This document shows, piece after piece, positions 1-7,365 of a stretch of DNA of 64,000 nt. Source of the stretch: Planosporangium thailandense (lineage in GTDB: Bacteria; Actinomycetota; Actinomycetes; Mycobacteriales; Micromonosporaceae); assembly GCF_011947195.1 (NCBI RefSeq), contig NZ_JAATVY010000006.1, forward strand, positions 222,328-286,327, read 5' to 3'. The notes beneath the pieces were generated by a model. It was not told the DNA's origin. It was given only the letters and a program-made list of their open reading frames with translations, and searched no databases. Position 1 is the stretch's first letter, and each line of letters begins with the position of its first letter. A program made the position numbers and the translations under genes.

Positions 1-163
1 ACGGGCCGGTCAATGCGCCCAGGTACGCAATCTCGTACCCGCAGTTCTTACCCTCGGCCGCGTTTCCGCTGCCGCCACTGCTGCTCTTATTGCACGCCGC
101 TAGCCCGGCGGCGAGCGCCACAATGGCCACCCCGCCCAACGCACGCGTGAGTCCCTGCCTCAA
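1..163 (-). CDS. Branched-chain amino-acid ABC transporter substrate-binding lipoprotein, N-terminus only
   Basis: Only the first 54 codons lie in the window. The reverse strand starts at a TTG preceded at about 8 nt by a purine-rich GGAGGGG ribosome site. It encodes a basic start (MRQGLTR), a hydrophobic stretch and a lipobox LAAC with Cys24, then a Ser/Gly linker and the motif GYEIAYLGALTGP. That last motif is typical of the first strand of LivK-type periplasmic binding proteins of actinomycetes. The product would be a membrane-anchored extracytoplasmic receptor feeding a Liv-type importer whose other genes should lie beyond the left edge. The next 204 bp separate it from the ANTAR regulator and probably hold its promoter. 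The ligand cannot be judged from this fragment. Confidence 0.8.
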   Translation of the reverse strand, partial: MRQGLTRALGGVAIVALAAGLAACNKSSSGGSGNAAEGKNCGYEIAYLGALTGP

Positions 164-367
164 GGCCTTGACCCCTCCTCCATCCGGTGGATCCCGCCCG
201 ACGTCGCGTGAGCTGCGACGATGTGACGAGGATCCCAATTTCGCGGTCCGGTCTGGGGCGGGACTCTATTGCACGGAACGAGCAGACCGTAAGTCTCCGC
301 GAACGGCTTTGACTGAACCGTTACATGAGGTCGCGTTCTTGGGGTGTGAGGTGTAATACACCGGCCT

Positions 368-973
368 CTATGCCGGCTTCGCGGAAGGCTTCGTGGGAGC
401 TTCAGCGAGTATCCGGTCGGCTACTTCCCGCATTGTCATCCGGTGATCCATGGCGGTGCGCTGGATCCATTTGAAGGCTTCCGGCTCGTTCATGTCATAT
501 GCCGTCATCAACATGCCCTTGGCACGCTCGATCGCCTTGCGCGTCTCCAAACGCTCCTGCAGGTTGGCGACCTCGTCCTCGAGCGCCGCCATTTCCGAGA
601 ACCGGGACAGTGCGATCTCGATCGCCGGCACCAGGTCGCTCTTCTGGAACGGCTTGACCAGGTAGGCCATAGCTCCCGCCGCGCGCGCCCGCTCCACCAG
701 TTCGCGCTGGCTGAACGCGGTCAGAATGACGACCGGGGCGATCCGGCCCGCCGCGATCTTCTCCGCCGCGGCGAGACCGTCCATGATCGGCATCTTGATG
801 TCGAGAATGACGAGGTCGGGACGCAGGTCCTCGGCCAGTCGTACGGCCGTCTCGCCGTCGGCCGCCTCGCCGACGACGTCGTAACCCTCCTCGACCAGCA
901 TCTCGCGCAGGTCCAGACGGATCAGCGCCTCGTCCTCCGCGATGAGCACCCGACGGCTCGGTACGTCAGCCAC
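368..973 (-). CDS. pdtaR: PdtaR-type response regulator with ANTAR RNA-binding domain
   Basis: A 201-residue two-domain regulator. The receiver domain (about 8-125) has the acidic pocket IAEDEA, phospho-acceptor Asp58 in LVILDIKMP, Thr85 and Lys107 (YLVKPF). The C-terminal part (about 130-190) is an ANTAR domain (ETRKAIERAKGMLM, MREVADRIL), which in this family binds RNA hairpins and prevents termination after phosphorylation by a PdtaS-type kinase; no such kinase is in the window. The frame is open further upstream and would run into the tRNA. I chose the GTG at 973 because a CGGAG site lies about 8 nt before it and the receiver begins at once. Its place next to a Liv-type binding protein and a tRNA is commonly seen in actinomycetes. 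Confidence 0.9.
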   Translation of the reverse strand: MADVPSRRVLIAEDEALIRLDLREMLVEEGYDVVGEAADGETAVRLAEDLRPDLVILDIKMPIMDGLAAAEKIAAGRIAPVVILTAFSQRELVERARAAGAMAYLVKPFQKSDLVPAIEIALSRFSEMAALEDEVANLQERLETRKAIERAKGMLMTAYDMNEPEAFKWIQRTAMDHRMTMREVADRILAEAPTKPSAKPA

Positions 974-1056
974 TCGCGACACTCCGATCGACCTCGAAAC
1001 TCCGACGGCGGTTACCGCCCCGCTCAGAGTAGTCGGTACCCTATGACGGCGTGTCG

Positions 1057-1130
1057 GTCCCCGTATCCCAACCGGCAGAGGAACGGAGCTCAAACCTCCG
1101 ACAGTGTGGGTTCGAATCCCACCGGGGGCA
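1057..1130 (+). tRNA. tRNA with CAA anticodon (Leu by the code) but short class I variable arm
   Basis: A full cloverleaf can be folded. The acceptor stem is GTCCCCG (1057-1063) with CGGGGGC (1123-1129) and discriminator A1130. There is a short D stem of three pairs (TCC/GGA) with GG in the loop. The anticodon stem CGGAG/CTCCG encloses loop CTCAAAC, placing anticodon CAA at 1091-1093. The variable loop is only five nucleotides (1101-1105), and the T arm GTGGG/CCCAC carries TTCGAAT. CCA is not encoded in full. CAA reads the leucine codon UUG, yet normal bacterial leucine tRNAs are class II with a long variable arm, so the amino-acid identity is uncertain. Confidence 0.85.
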
Positions 1131-1201
1131 CACAGAAAAGGACAAGTGCCGCATCCGTCGTCGATCCCTCCCGGCGGCGGGCTCGTCGAGAGCCGCTGGC
1201 G

Positions 1202-2089
1202 TCAGCTTCCGCGGGTGACCCGGGCGGTCACGGTGACCGCGTCCGCCGCGGCGCCGGGCGACGCCGAGGAGCCGGTCCATCGGCCGTCCTTGACCGTCCA
1301 CGTCCGTCCGGCGACGCGCACCTGTTCGACGCCGCACTCCGCGGCGTGCGACACCATCCAATAGGCGTACCGCCAACCGGTCTGGGCATCCGCCGCCCGA
1401 ACGGTCACCTCACCGCCGTCCGAGCCGGTCACCGCCGCGTCGGCGCCCCAGTCGGCGCGCAGCCCGGCCACCACGGCCTGGGCCGCCGCCGCTCCCCGCG
1501 GCGCCGGGCCGGCACCCGATCCGGAGCCGAGCGTGCACGTGACGGCCTGCTCGGCCCCACCCGTGAGCGCGCGGGCCAGCACGTCGGCCCGGTCGCTCCA
1601 CTGCGCGTACGCCTCCGGATAGGCGCTGTGCTGGACCGCCTGCGCCGCGTCACCGACGTCCATCGTCTGCCAGTCGGGGACCTTGACGAGCGCGGCGTAG
1701 AACGCGGCGGACGCGAAGCGCTCGTCCATCAGCTGCTGCGGGTTCCCCCAGCCCTGGCTCGGCCGCTGCTGGAACAGCCCCACCGAGTCGCGGTCGCCGC
1801 CGGACAGGTTGAGCAGCTTGGACTCCTGCATCGCCGTCGCGAGCGCCACCTGAACGGCCCGTACCGGCAGGTGCCGGCGCACTCCGACGGCGGCGATGGT
1901 CGCCGCGCTGGCCATCTGCTCGGGCTCGAGCGCCGCCGTGCCGCCCGCCCGCGCCACGCACTCCCGCGGTGGCGGCAGCGGCTTGAGCGCCGCCGGCATG
2001 AGCACCCGCCACGCGCCGTAACAGGTCAAGCCGACAACGGCGACGACAACCAGCAGCGCCACCGCAACCGTGCGGAACCGCAAGCCCAC
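1202..2089 (-). CDS. Exported lysozyme-like (transglycosylase-fold) protein, membrane-anchored
   Basis: A 295-residue protein with an N-terminal membrane segment at about residues 7-26 and no clear signal-peptidase site, so probably a signal anchor with the rest outside the cell. Residues 55-150 resemble the goose-lysozyme/SLT fold: ATAMQESKLLNLS puts a candidate catalytic glutamate at Glu89, followed by DRDSVGLFQQRPSQGWG, the usual second motif of these actinobacterial proteins. The C-terminal third is Ala/Gly rich with a small extra domain of unknown role. Family members are widespread in actinomycetes and often annotated only as hypothetical or wrongly as a heavy-metal transporter. Peptidoglycan cleavage is an inference from the fold; the substrate is not known. 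Confidence 0.7.
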   Translation of the reverse strand: MGLRFRTVAVALLVVVAVVGLTCYGAWRVLMPAALKPLPPPRECVARAGGTAALEPEQMASAATIAAVGVRRHLPVRAVQVALATAMQESKLLNLSGGDRDSVGLFQQRPSQGWGNPQQLMDERFASAAFYAALVKVPDWQTMDVGDAAQAVQHSAYPEAYAQWSDRADVLARALTGGAEQAVTCTLGSGSGAGPAPRGAAAAQAVVAGLRADWGADAAVTGSDGGEVTVRAADAQTGWRYAYWMVSHAAECGVEQVRVAGRTWTVKDGRWTGSSASPGAAADAVTVTARVTRGS

Positions 2090-2192
2090 CTCCCGACGCG
2101 ACGGCGCGGACGGCTACGCCATCCGCGCCCGCTCAGCGTACGGGTATCCCGCCAACCCGGCCGAAACCGGACGGCGGGCCGTGGCCGACGGT

Positions 2193-2567
2193 TTACCGCA
2201 CCCCGAGCAGGTCGACGACGAAGATGAGGGTCTCGCCGGGCTTGATGACGTTGCCGGCGCCGCGGTCGCCGTACCCGAGGTGCGGCGGGATGGTCAGCCG
2301 CCGACGCCCGCCGACCCGCATGCCCTGGACGCCCTGGTCCCAGCCGCCGATGACGCGGCCGGCGCCGAGCGGGAACGTGAACGGCGCGCCCCTGTTCCAG
2401 GAGGCGTCGAACTCCTCGCCGGTGGAGTGGGCCACCCCGACGTAGTGCACGACCACGTCGTGTCCGGCCGTGGCCTCCGGCCCGTCACCGACGACGAGGT
2501 CGTCGATCTGCAGCTCGGTGGGGGGCTCGCCGTCGGGACGGTCGATCGTCGGTCTGCTCGTCGTCAT
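2193..2567 (-). CDS. FKBP-type peptidyl-prolyl cis-trans isomerase, cytoplasmic
   Basis: A 124-residue single FKBP domain. Active-site residues of the FK506-binding fold are visible: Tyr42 (VVVHYVG), Phe53-Asp54 (EEFDASW), the VIGGW loop at 72-76 with Trp76, Tyr99 (HLGYGDRG) and Phe116 (LIFVVDLL). There is no signal peptide or membrane segment, so it should act as a cytoplasmic prolyl isomerase and folding helper. The frame is open for another 38 codons upstream, but the ATG at 2567 gives the usual length and the upstream residues are low-complexity. It is divergent from the metallothionein-like gene, with 88 bp between the two starts. Confidence 0.92.
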   Translation of the reverse strand: MTTSRPTIDRPDGEPPTELQIDDLVVGDGPEATAGHDVVVHYVGVAHSTGEEFDASWNRGAPFTFPLGAGRVIGGWDQGVQGMRVGGRRRLTIPPHLGYGDRGAGNVIKPGETLIFVVDLLGVR

Positions 2568-2655
2568 ACCGCTCAGCCTAGGTGGCGGGCCGGCGGGCGG
2601 CCGGGCCGCGCTCCTCCGGTTGCCGGCGCAGGCCGCCGGGCGCACGCTCGTAGAC

Positions 2656-2913
2656 ATGGCCGTTTGCGAAGTTTGCAACAACGACTACTGGATGTCGTTC
2701 GAGATCCACACCGCCGGCGATGTCCACGTGTTCGACTCGTTCGAGTGCGCCATCCAGCGCCTCGCTCCGGTCTGCGAACAGTGCCAAGTCAAGATCGTCG
2801 GGCATGGGGTGGAGGTCGACGGCCGGTTCTTCTGCTGTGCGAACTGTGCCCGCAACAGCGGTATGGACAAGGGCGTCCAGGTCCGCGACACGGTCGGAGC
2901 CCATCCGGGCTGA
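2656..2913 (+). CDS. Small Cys-rich metallothionein-like zinc-ribbon protein
   Basis: An 85-residue protein with eight cysteines: CEVC near the start, one Cys in FECAIQ, CEQC in the middle, then CC and C in FFCCANCAR. There are also His residues in VHVF and VGHGVE. The layout matches the short actinobacterial proteins assigned to the prokaryotic metallothionein family, which bind zinc or other soft metals; an actual detoxification role is not shown. The ATG at 2656 is chosen because the protein family begins with MAVCEVC. It stands alone between a divergent FKBP gene and a convergent DUF6343 gene. Confidence 0.75.
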   Translation: MAVCEVCNNDYWMSFEIHTAGDVHVFDSFECAIQRLAPVCEQCQVKIVGHGVEVDGRFFCCANCARNSGMDKGVQVRDTVGAHPG

Positions 2914-2918
2914 GCCGG

Positions 2919-3182
2919 TCAGCCGAACAGCGAGTGGCTGTCGGTACGGGTGACGCGTGCGCGCCGGCGCCGTAGCTGGATCACGACGAGGTCGACCAGC
3001 GCGACCGCGGCGAGCACGGCGGCGACCGCCGCGAAGGCCGGGTGACCGGTCCACACCAGCGCCAGCGCCAGCAGCGCGCAGGCGACCAGGCCGAAGCCGG
3101 CGAGCACCAGTCGCAGGTTCAGCGCGCTGTACGGGTGCCCGACGGTCCCCCGGGCGCCCTTGGGCTGAGCACCGATACGCAT
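2919..3182 (-). CDS. Small membrane protein, DUF6343-like
   Basis: An 87-residue protein with a hydrophilic start (MRIGAQPKGARG), two predicted membrane helices at about 26-45 and 49-69, and a basic tail (LRRRRARVTR). The arrangement, with an Arg/Asn-rich segment just before the first helix (SALNLRLVLAGFG), fits the DUF6343 family of actinobacterial membrane proteins of unknown function. It ends 5 bp from the end of the convergent metallothionein-like gene. The family match is by memory of its pattern and could be wrong; the two-helix topology is seen directly. Confidence 0.6.
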   Translation of the reverse strand: MRIGAQPKGARGTVGHPYSALNLRLVLAGFGLVACALLALALVWTGHPAFAAVAAVLAAVALVDLVVIQLRRRRARVTRTDSHSLFG

Positions 3183-3256
3183 ATGGTCCCGGTACCCCGT
3201 GAGCGCGCCGCTGACGCACCCGCGGGGTACCGGGGTTCCCTTCTTCCGTTACCGCG

Positions 3257-5797
3257 TTACTCCGTTACGACGGCCCGCAGGATGTCGACCCGGGCGGCTC
3301 GGCGCGCCGGGACGATCGCGGCGACGACGCCGGCGAGGGCCGCGATCACCGCGCAGACGAGCGGCTGTCCGATCGGCACGTCGACGGTGACGATGCCGAT
3401 GGAGGCGAGGGCCCGCGAGAAGGCCGCGCCGAACGCCAGCCCCAGGACCAGGCCGAGGACCGCGCCGACGGCCGCGATCAGCAGCGCCTCCCAGCGGACC
3501 GCCGCGCGGACCTGCCGGCGGGTCATGCCGACCGCCCGCAGCAGGCCCAGCTCACGGGTCCGCTCCAGCACCGACAGCGCCAGCGTGTTCACCACGCCGA
3601 GCAGCGCGATCACCACGGCCAGCAGGAGCATCACGTACACCATGCCGAGTAGCTGGTCCACGCTCTTGCTCTGGGTTTCCTTGAGATCGTTGGCATCCGA
3701 GATCGCGACGTTCGGGTACTCGGCCAGCGCCGTCGTTGCCACCTGCTTGACCTGCGCGGTGCTGACGCCCTGGCGGGCAGCCACCAGCACGGCGATGTCG
3801 AGCCGGTCTGAGAAGTTGGCGTTGTAGGTGTCCAGGCTGACCACGTAGCCGGTACCGATCAGGGTGGTGTCGGTGAACGTGCCGATCACGCGCAGCTTCC
3901 GGTCGCCGGTCTGGGCGAACTTCACCGTCAGCGGGGAGCCGACGCGCAGCCCCTTCGCCTTGGCGATGTCGGCCGACAGCAGGATTCCGTCCCGGCCGAG
4001 CGCGCCGACCGAGCCGGAGGCCATGCCGAGGTTGGCGACCCGGTCGACGGTGGCCGGGTCGAGTCCGGCCACCGGTGTCGTCGCACCGTCGACCTGCGCC
4101 ATGCCCCAGCGCATCTCCGAGACCGTGCCGACCTCCGGCTGCGTGCGCAGCTTGTCGGCCACGCCCGTCGGGATGCCGGCCGCGAACTGGCTGCTGGCTT
4201 TGAGGATCAGGTCGGCCTTGTTCGCGCGGTCCAGCACGTCCCCCACCGACGCCTTGATCGACGATGCCACGACGGTCACGGCCACGACGAGCGCGAGCCC
4301 GACGACGAGCGCGGTAGCGGTGGAGGCGGTACGGCGCGGGGAGCGCGCCGCGTTGAGCCGGCCCATGCCACCGGTGACGCTCCGGGAGATCGGCGCCCCC
4401 AGGACGCGTACCAGCGGCCGGACCGCAACCGGAGCCAGCATCATGACGCCCAGGAAGGTCGCCAGCGTGCCGAGGCCCGCCGCGGCCGTCTGCGAGTCCG
4501 CGCTGATCGCCCGGACCAGCCCCGCCACGCCCCCGACGAGCAGCAGGGCGCCGACGACGAGCCGCCACCGGGCGACCCCCTTGGCCGGCGCGGCCGCCTC
4601 GCGCAGCGCCGCGATCGGCGGGATCCGGGTGGCCCGCCACGCCGGCGCGAGGGCCGCGACCAGCGTCACGAGCACGCCGACGGCGAAGGCGGCGATCACG
4701 GTACGGGCGTGCAGTTGCAGCGCCGCGCTCGGCAGCTCCATGCCGACCGCGCCCAGCAGCCCGCGCAGGCCACTGGCGACTGCCAGCCCGAGCCCGAGGC
4801 CGAGGACGGAGGCGACCAGGCCGACGGCGACCGCCTCGGCGAGGACGCTGCCCAGGATCTGCCGGCGCCCGGCACCGATCGCACGCAGCAGGGCGTGCTC
4901 GCGGCCGCGCTGGGCGACCAGGATCGAGAACGTGTTCCAGATCATGAACGAGCCGACCAGCAGCGAGACCGCCGCGAAGCCCAGGAAGATCTTGGTGAAC
5001 ATGCTGAGCGCGCTCTGGATCGACTTGCTGGCCTCGCTGGAGACCGTCGCGCTCGTCACCGCCTCCGTCCCGGCCGGCAGGACGCGCGCGATCCGCCCCC
5101 GCAGCTGGTCGGGGGTCACCCCGGCCCGGCCGCGCACGTCGATCGCGTCGAACTGCCCGACCTTGCCGAGCAACTGCTGTGCGGTCGACATCTGGAACGT
5201 GGCCAGGGTCGCGCCGGCCAGGTTGTCGGCCTGACCGAAGCCGGCGATGCCGACGACGGTGAACCGCCGCTGCCCGCCGGACTCGAAGATGATGCCGATG
5301 GTGTCGCCGGGGCGGTACGAGTACTTGCGGGCGGTGGCCGCGTCCACGATCACCTCGTCGGCGGCCCGGGGTCCGCGCCCGCTACGCAGGCTGAAACCGC
5401 CCGCCAGCTCGCGGTCGGTCACGTAGCCCGCGCCGAGGGTCGGCGCGCCACCGGGCTGGATCGGCTTGCCCGTCTTGTCGAGCATCAGGGCGTACCCGGT
5501 GATCGAGCCCTCGGCGGACGCCACACCGTCCACCCGGCGGACGGTGTCGACGAGGGTCGCCGGCACCGGCTTGGTCGACTGCAGCGTGCTGGTGTCGGTG
5601 AACGCCGACTTGGACCGCACGGTCACGTCCGTGCCCTTGGTCAGCCCGGCGTACAGCTGGTCGAAGGCCGCCTTCACGGTGTCGGTGAGCACCAGCGTGC
5701 CGCTCACGAACGCGACGCCCAGCATGACGGAGATCGCCGTGAGGAACAGCCGTACCTTACGGGCGAACAGCCCCTTGAGGGTGAGCGCGAACATCAC
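3257..5797 (-). CDS. ABC exporter permease, FtsX/MacB type, with two FtsX domains
   Basis: An 846-residue permease. It has an N-terminal membrane helix (about 14-35), a MacB-like extracytoplasmic core up to about residue 230, and a first FtsX domain with three helices (about 265-395). A second helix, extracytoplasmic core and FtsX domain follow, ending at about 840 with the family motif PARRAARVDILRAV. Two fused permease halves are usual for this large actinobacterial family. The start is GTG at 5797 or ATG at 5794; both overlap the ATPase stop codon, so the two genes are translationally coupled. With the preceding ATPase it forms a MacB/LolCDE-like machine that acts on periplasm-side or membrane substrates. 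The substrate is unknown; TetR control suggests a small toxic molecule. Confidence 0.88.
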   Translation of the reverse strand: MMFALTLKGLFARKVRLFLTAISVMLGVAFVSGTLVLTDTVKAAFDQLYAGLTKGTDVTVRSKSAFTDTSTLQSTKPVPATLVDTVRRVDGVASAEGSITGYALMLDKTGKPIQPGGAPTLGAGYVTDRELAGGFSLRSGRGPRAADEVIVDAATARKYSYRPGDTIGIIFESGGQRRFTVVGIAGFGQADNLAGATLATFQMSTAQQLLGKVGQFDAIDVRGRAGVTPDQLRGRIARVLPAGTEAVTSATVSSEASKSIQSALSMFTKIFLGFAAVSLLVGSFMIWNTFSILVAQRGREHALLRAIGAGRRQILGSVLAEAVAVGLVASVLGLGLGLAVASGLRGLLGAVGMELPSAALQLHARTVIAAFAVGVLVTLVAALAPAWRATRIPPIAALREAAAPAKGVARWRLVVGALLLVGGVAGLVRAISADSQTAAAGLGTLATFLGVMMLAPVAVRPLVRVLGAPISRSVTGGMGRLNAARSPRRTASTATALVVGLALVVAVTVVASSIKASVGDVLDRANKADLILKASSQFAAGIPTGVADKLRTQPEVGTVSEMRWGMAQVDGATTPVAGLDPATVDRVANLGMASGSVGALGRDGILLSADIAKAKGLRVGSPLTVKFAQTGDRKLRVIGTFTDTTLIGTGYVVSLDTYNANFSDRLDIAVLVAARQGVSTAQVKQVATTALAEYPNVAISDANDLKETQSKSVDQLLGMVYVMLLLAVVIALLGVVNTLALSVLERTRELGLLRAVGMTRRQVRAAVRWEALLIAAVGAVLGLVLGLAFGAAFSRALASIGIVTVDVPIGQPLVCAVIAALAGVVAAIVPARRAARVDILRAVVTE

Positions 5798-6546
5798 TCA
5801 CCGAGGCCCTTCATGGCGTCGAGGATCCGGTCGGCGGTCGGCTCGCGCATCTCGTCGACCACCCGGCCGTCGCGCAGGAAGAGCACCCGGTCGGCGTAGC
5901 TGGCGGCGGTGGCGTCGTGGGTGACCATGACGGTGGTCTGGCCGTACTCGTCGACCGCGTGCCGAAGGAAGCGCAGCAGCTCGCCGCTGGAGCGCGAGTC
6001 GAGCGCGCCGGTCGGCTCGTCGGCGAAGACGATCTCCGGCTGGGTGATGAGCGCGCGGGCCGCCGCGACCCGCTGCTGCTGGCCGCCGGACAGCTCGGCG
6101 GGGGTGTGCTTCAGGCGGTTGGCCAGGCCGACGGCGGCGACGACCTGCGCCAGCCAGGCCGGGTCGGCCTTGCGTCCGCCGAGGCGCAGCGGGAGGACGA
6201 TGTTCTCCTCCGCCGTCAGCGTCGGGACCAGGTTGTAGGTCTGGAAGATGAAGCCGAGGCGGTTGCGGCGCAGCAGGGTCAGGTCGGCGTCGGACAGCCC
6301 GGAGACGTCGGTGTCGCCGATGAACACCCGGCCCGCCGTGAGCGTGTCCAGCCCGGCCAGGCAGTGCAGCAGGGTGGACTTGCCGGAGCCGGACGGGCCC
6401 ATGATGGCGGTGAAGGCCCCCGCGGGGAAATCCACGCTCACGTTGTCGAGAGCCTGGACCGCTGAGTCTCCTCGACCGTAGAGCTTCGTGGCGCCGACCA
6501 CCCGGGCCGCGGTGCGAACACCGGCCGGGGACTTGACCATGGACAT
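5794..6546 (-). CDS. ABC exporter ATPase, MacB/LolD family
   Basis: A 250-residue nucleotide-binding subunit. Walker A GPSGSGKST lies at about 50-58, the Q-loop in FIFQTYNL, the signature LSGGQQQR at about 152-159, Walker B IVFADEP at about 172-178, and the H-loop in MVTHD. The spacing and the motif PTLTAEENIVLPL are typical of the MacB/LolD group that partners FtsX-like permeases. The ATG at 6546 is preferred because a GAAGGG site lies 10 nt upstream; an in-frame TTG at 6564 would add six residues. It overlaps the permease start and is divergent from a TetR gene, which probably controls it through the palindrome at 6570-6599. Confidence 0.93.
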   Translation of the reverse strand: MSMVKSPAGVRTAARVVGATKLYGRGDSAVQALDNVSVDFPAGAFTAIMGPSGSGKSTLLHCLAGLDTLTAGRVFIGDTDVSGLSDADLTLLRRNRLGFIFQTYNLVPTLTAEENIVLPLRLGGRKADPAWLAQVVAAVGLANRLKHTPAELSGGQQQRVAAARALITQPEIVFADEPTGALDSRSSGELLRFLRHAVDEYGQTTVMVTHDATAASYADRVLFLRDGRVVDEMREPTADRILDAMKGLGE

Positions 6547-6569
6547 TTGAGCGCTACCCTTCAATGATG

Positions 6570-6599
6570 TACGTCGTTACAGTATAAACGTACGGCGTA
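6570..6599. promoter_or_regulatory. Probable TetR operator with divergent promoter -10 boxes
   Basis: An imperfect inverted repeat, TACGTCGT (6570-6577) and ACGGCGTA (6592-6599), seven of eight bases matching, spans an AT-rich centre in an otherwise GC-rich region. The centre holds TATAAA (6583-6588) reading right and TATACT (6586-6581) reading left, good -10 boxes for the TetR gene and the ABC operon. A repressor bound here would block both promoters. The binding protein is inferred from position. Confidence 0.6.
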
Positions 6600-6651
6600 A
6601 AGAATAACGAGCAGCGACATCGGGAGACGTGGTCCGAACGGAGCGTGAGAG

Positions 6652-7293
6652 GTGCCCAGAAAGGCACGACTGAACGAACGGGCGATCGCCGAGGCCGCCC
6701 TCGCCGTCCTCGATGCCGAGGGCATCGAGGCGCTCACCATGCGCCACCTGGCCGAGAAGCTCTCCACCTCGGCGATGGCGCTGTACAACCACTTTCCGGA
6801 CAAGGACGCCGTCCTCGAGGCGGTCGCCCAGCTCCTGCTCGCCGAGATCGAAGCGCCACCGCCGGGAATCGGCTGGCAGGAGACGGCGCGCCGCATCATG
6901 CGCTCGGCCCGCACGGTCACCCTGCGGCACCCGCACGCCGCGCCGCTGATCGCCCGGTTCCCGCCGCGCACCCCGGACGCCCTCGCCTTCGTCGAGGCCG
7001 GGTTCCGGTCGTTCCGCGCCGCCGGGTTCGACCCGCACAGCACCGCCCGGGCGTACCGGGCGCTGGTCGCCTACTCGCTCGGCACCCTGGAGGTCGAGCT
7101 GGGCGCCTACTTCGCCGCCCACCCCGCCGCGCAGGCACCGGCGGGCTCGCTGGACCAGCCGTCGGTCGGTCGGCTGCTGCCCACGGTCGACGAGGTCGGG
7201 CCGGAGCTCGCCGCCTCCGATCCGCAGGCGGAGTTCGAGTTCGGGCTGAACGTACTGATCACCGGCCTCGAGGCGCTGCTACCTCACCGGTGA
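6652..7293 (+). CDS. TetR/AcrR family transcriptional repressor
   Basis: A 213-residue regulator with an N-terminal helix-turn-helix domain at about 8-55 (NERAIAEAALAVLDAEG, then TMRHLAEKLSTSAMALYNHF, then PDKDAVLEAV), the standard TetR DNA-binding signature. The rest is a variable helical ligand and dimer domain with a TetR_C-like pattern. It is divergent from the MacB-type ABC exporter, so it most likely represses that exporter and itself and is released by an exported compound. The first in-frame start is GTG/ATG-type at 6652, following GAGAGG. It ends in a strong hairpin shared with the convergent cellulase gene. Confidence 0.9.
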   Translation: MPRKARLNERAIAEAALAVLDAEGIEALTMRHLAEKLSTSAMALYNHFPDKDAVLEAVAQLLLAEIEAPPPGIGWQETARRIMRSARTVTLRHPHAAPLIARFPPRTPDALAFVEAGFRSFRAAGFDPHSTARAYRALVAYSLGTLEVELGAYFAAHPAAQAPAGSLDQPSVGRLLPTVDEVGPELAASDPQAEFEFGLNVLITGLEALLPHR

Positions 7294-7313
7294 GCGGGTG
7301 AGGTAGCAGCGCC
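7272..7313. terminator. Bidirectional hairpin terminator between tetR and the GH9 gene
   Basis: Perfect 17-bp arms, 7272-7288 (GGCGCTGCTACCTCACC) and 7297-7313, enclose an 8-nt loop. The left arm is inside the last codons of the TetR gene. No T-run follows, as is usual in actinomycetes. It serves two convergent genes. Confidence 0.75.
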
Positions 7314-7365
7314 CCGGTGGTGACGCTCGGTCAGCAGGCGGGTGGGACCGCCCCGCCGCTGCGGG

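Noticed and set aside
974..1093. Longer N-terminus of the ANTAR regulator
   Set aside because: The extra frame runs antisense into the tRNA gene and lacks protein-like content; the GTG at 973 with CGGAG is better.
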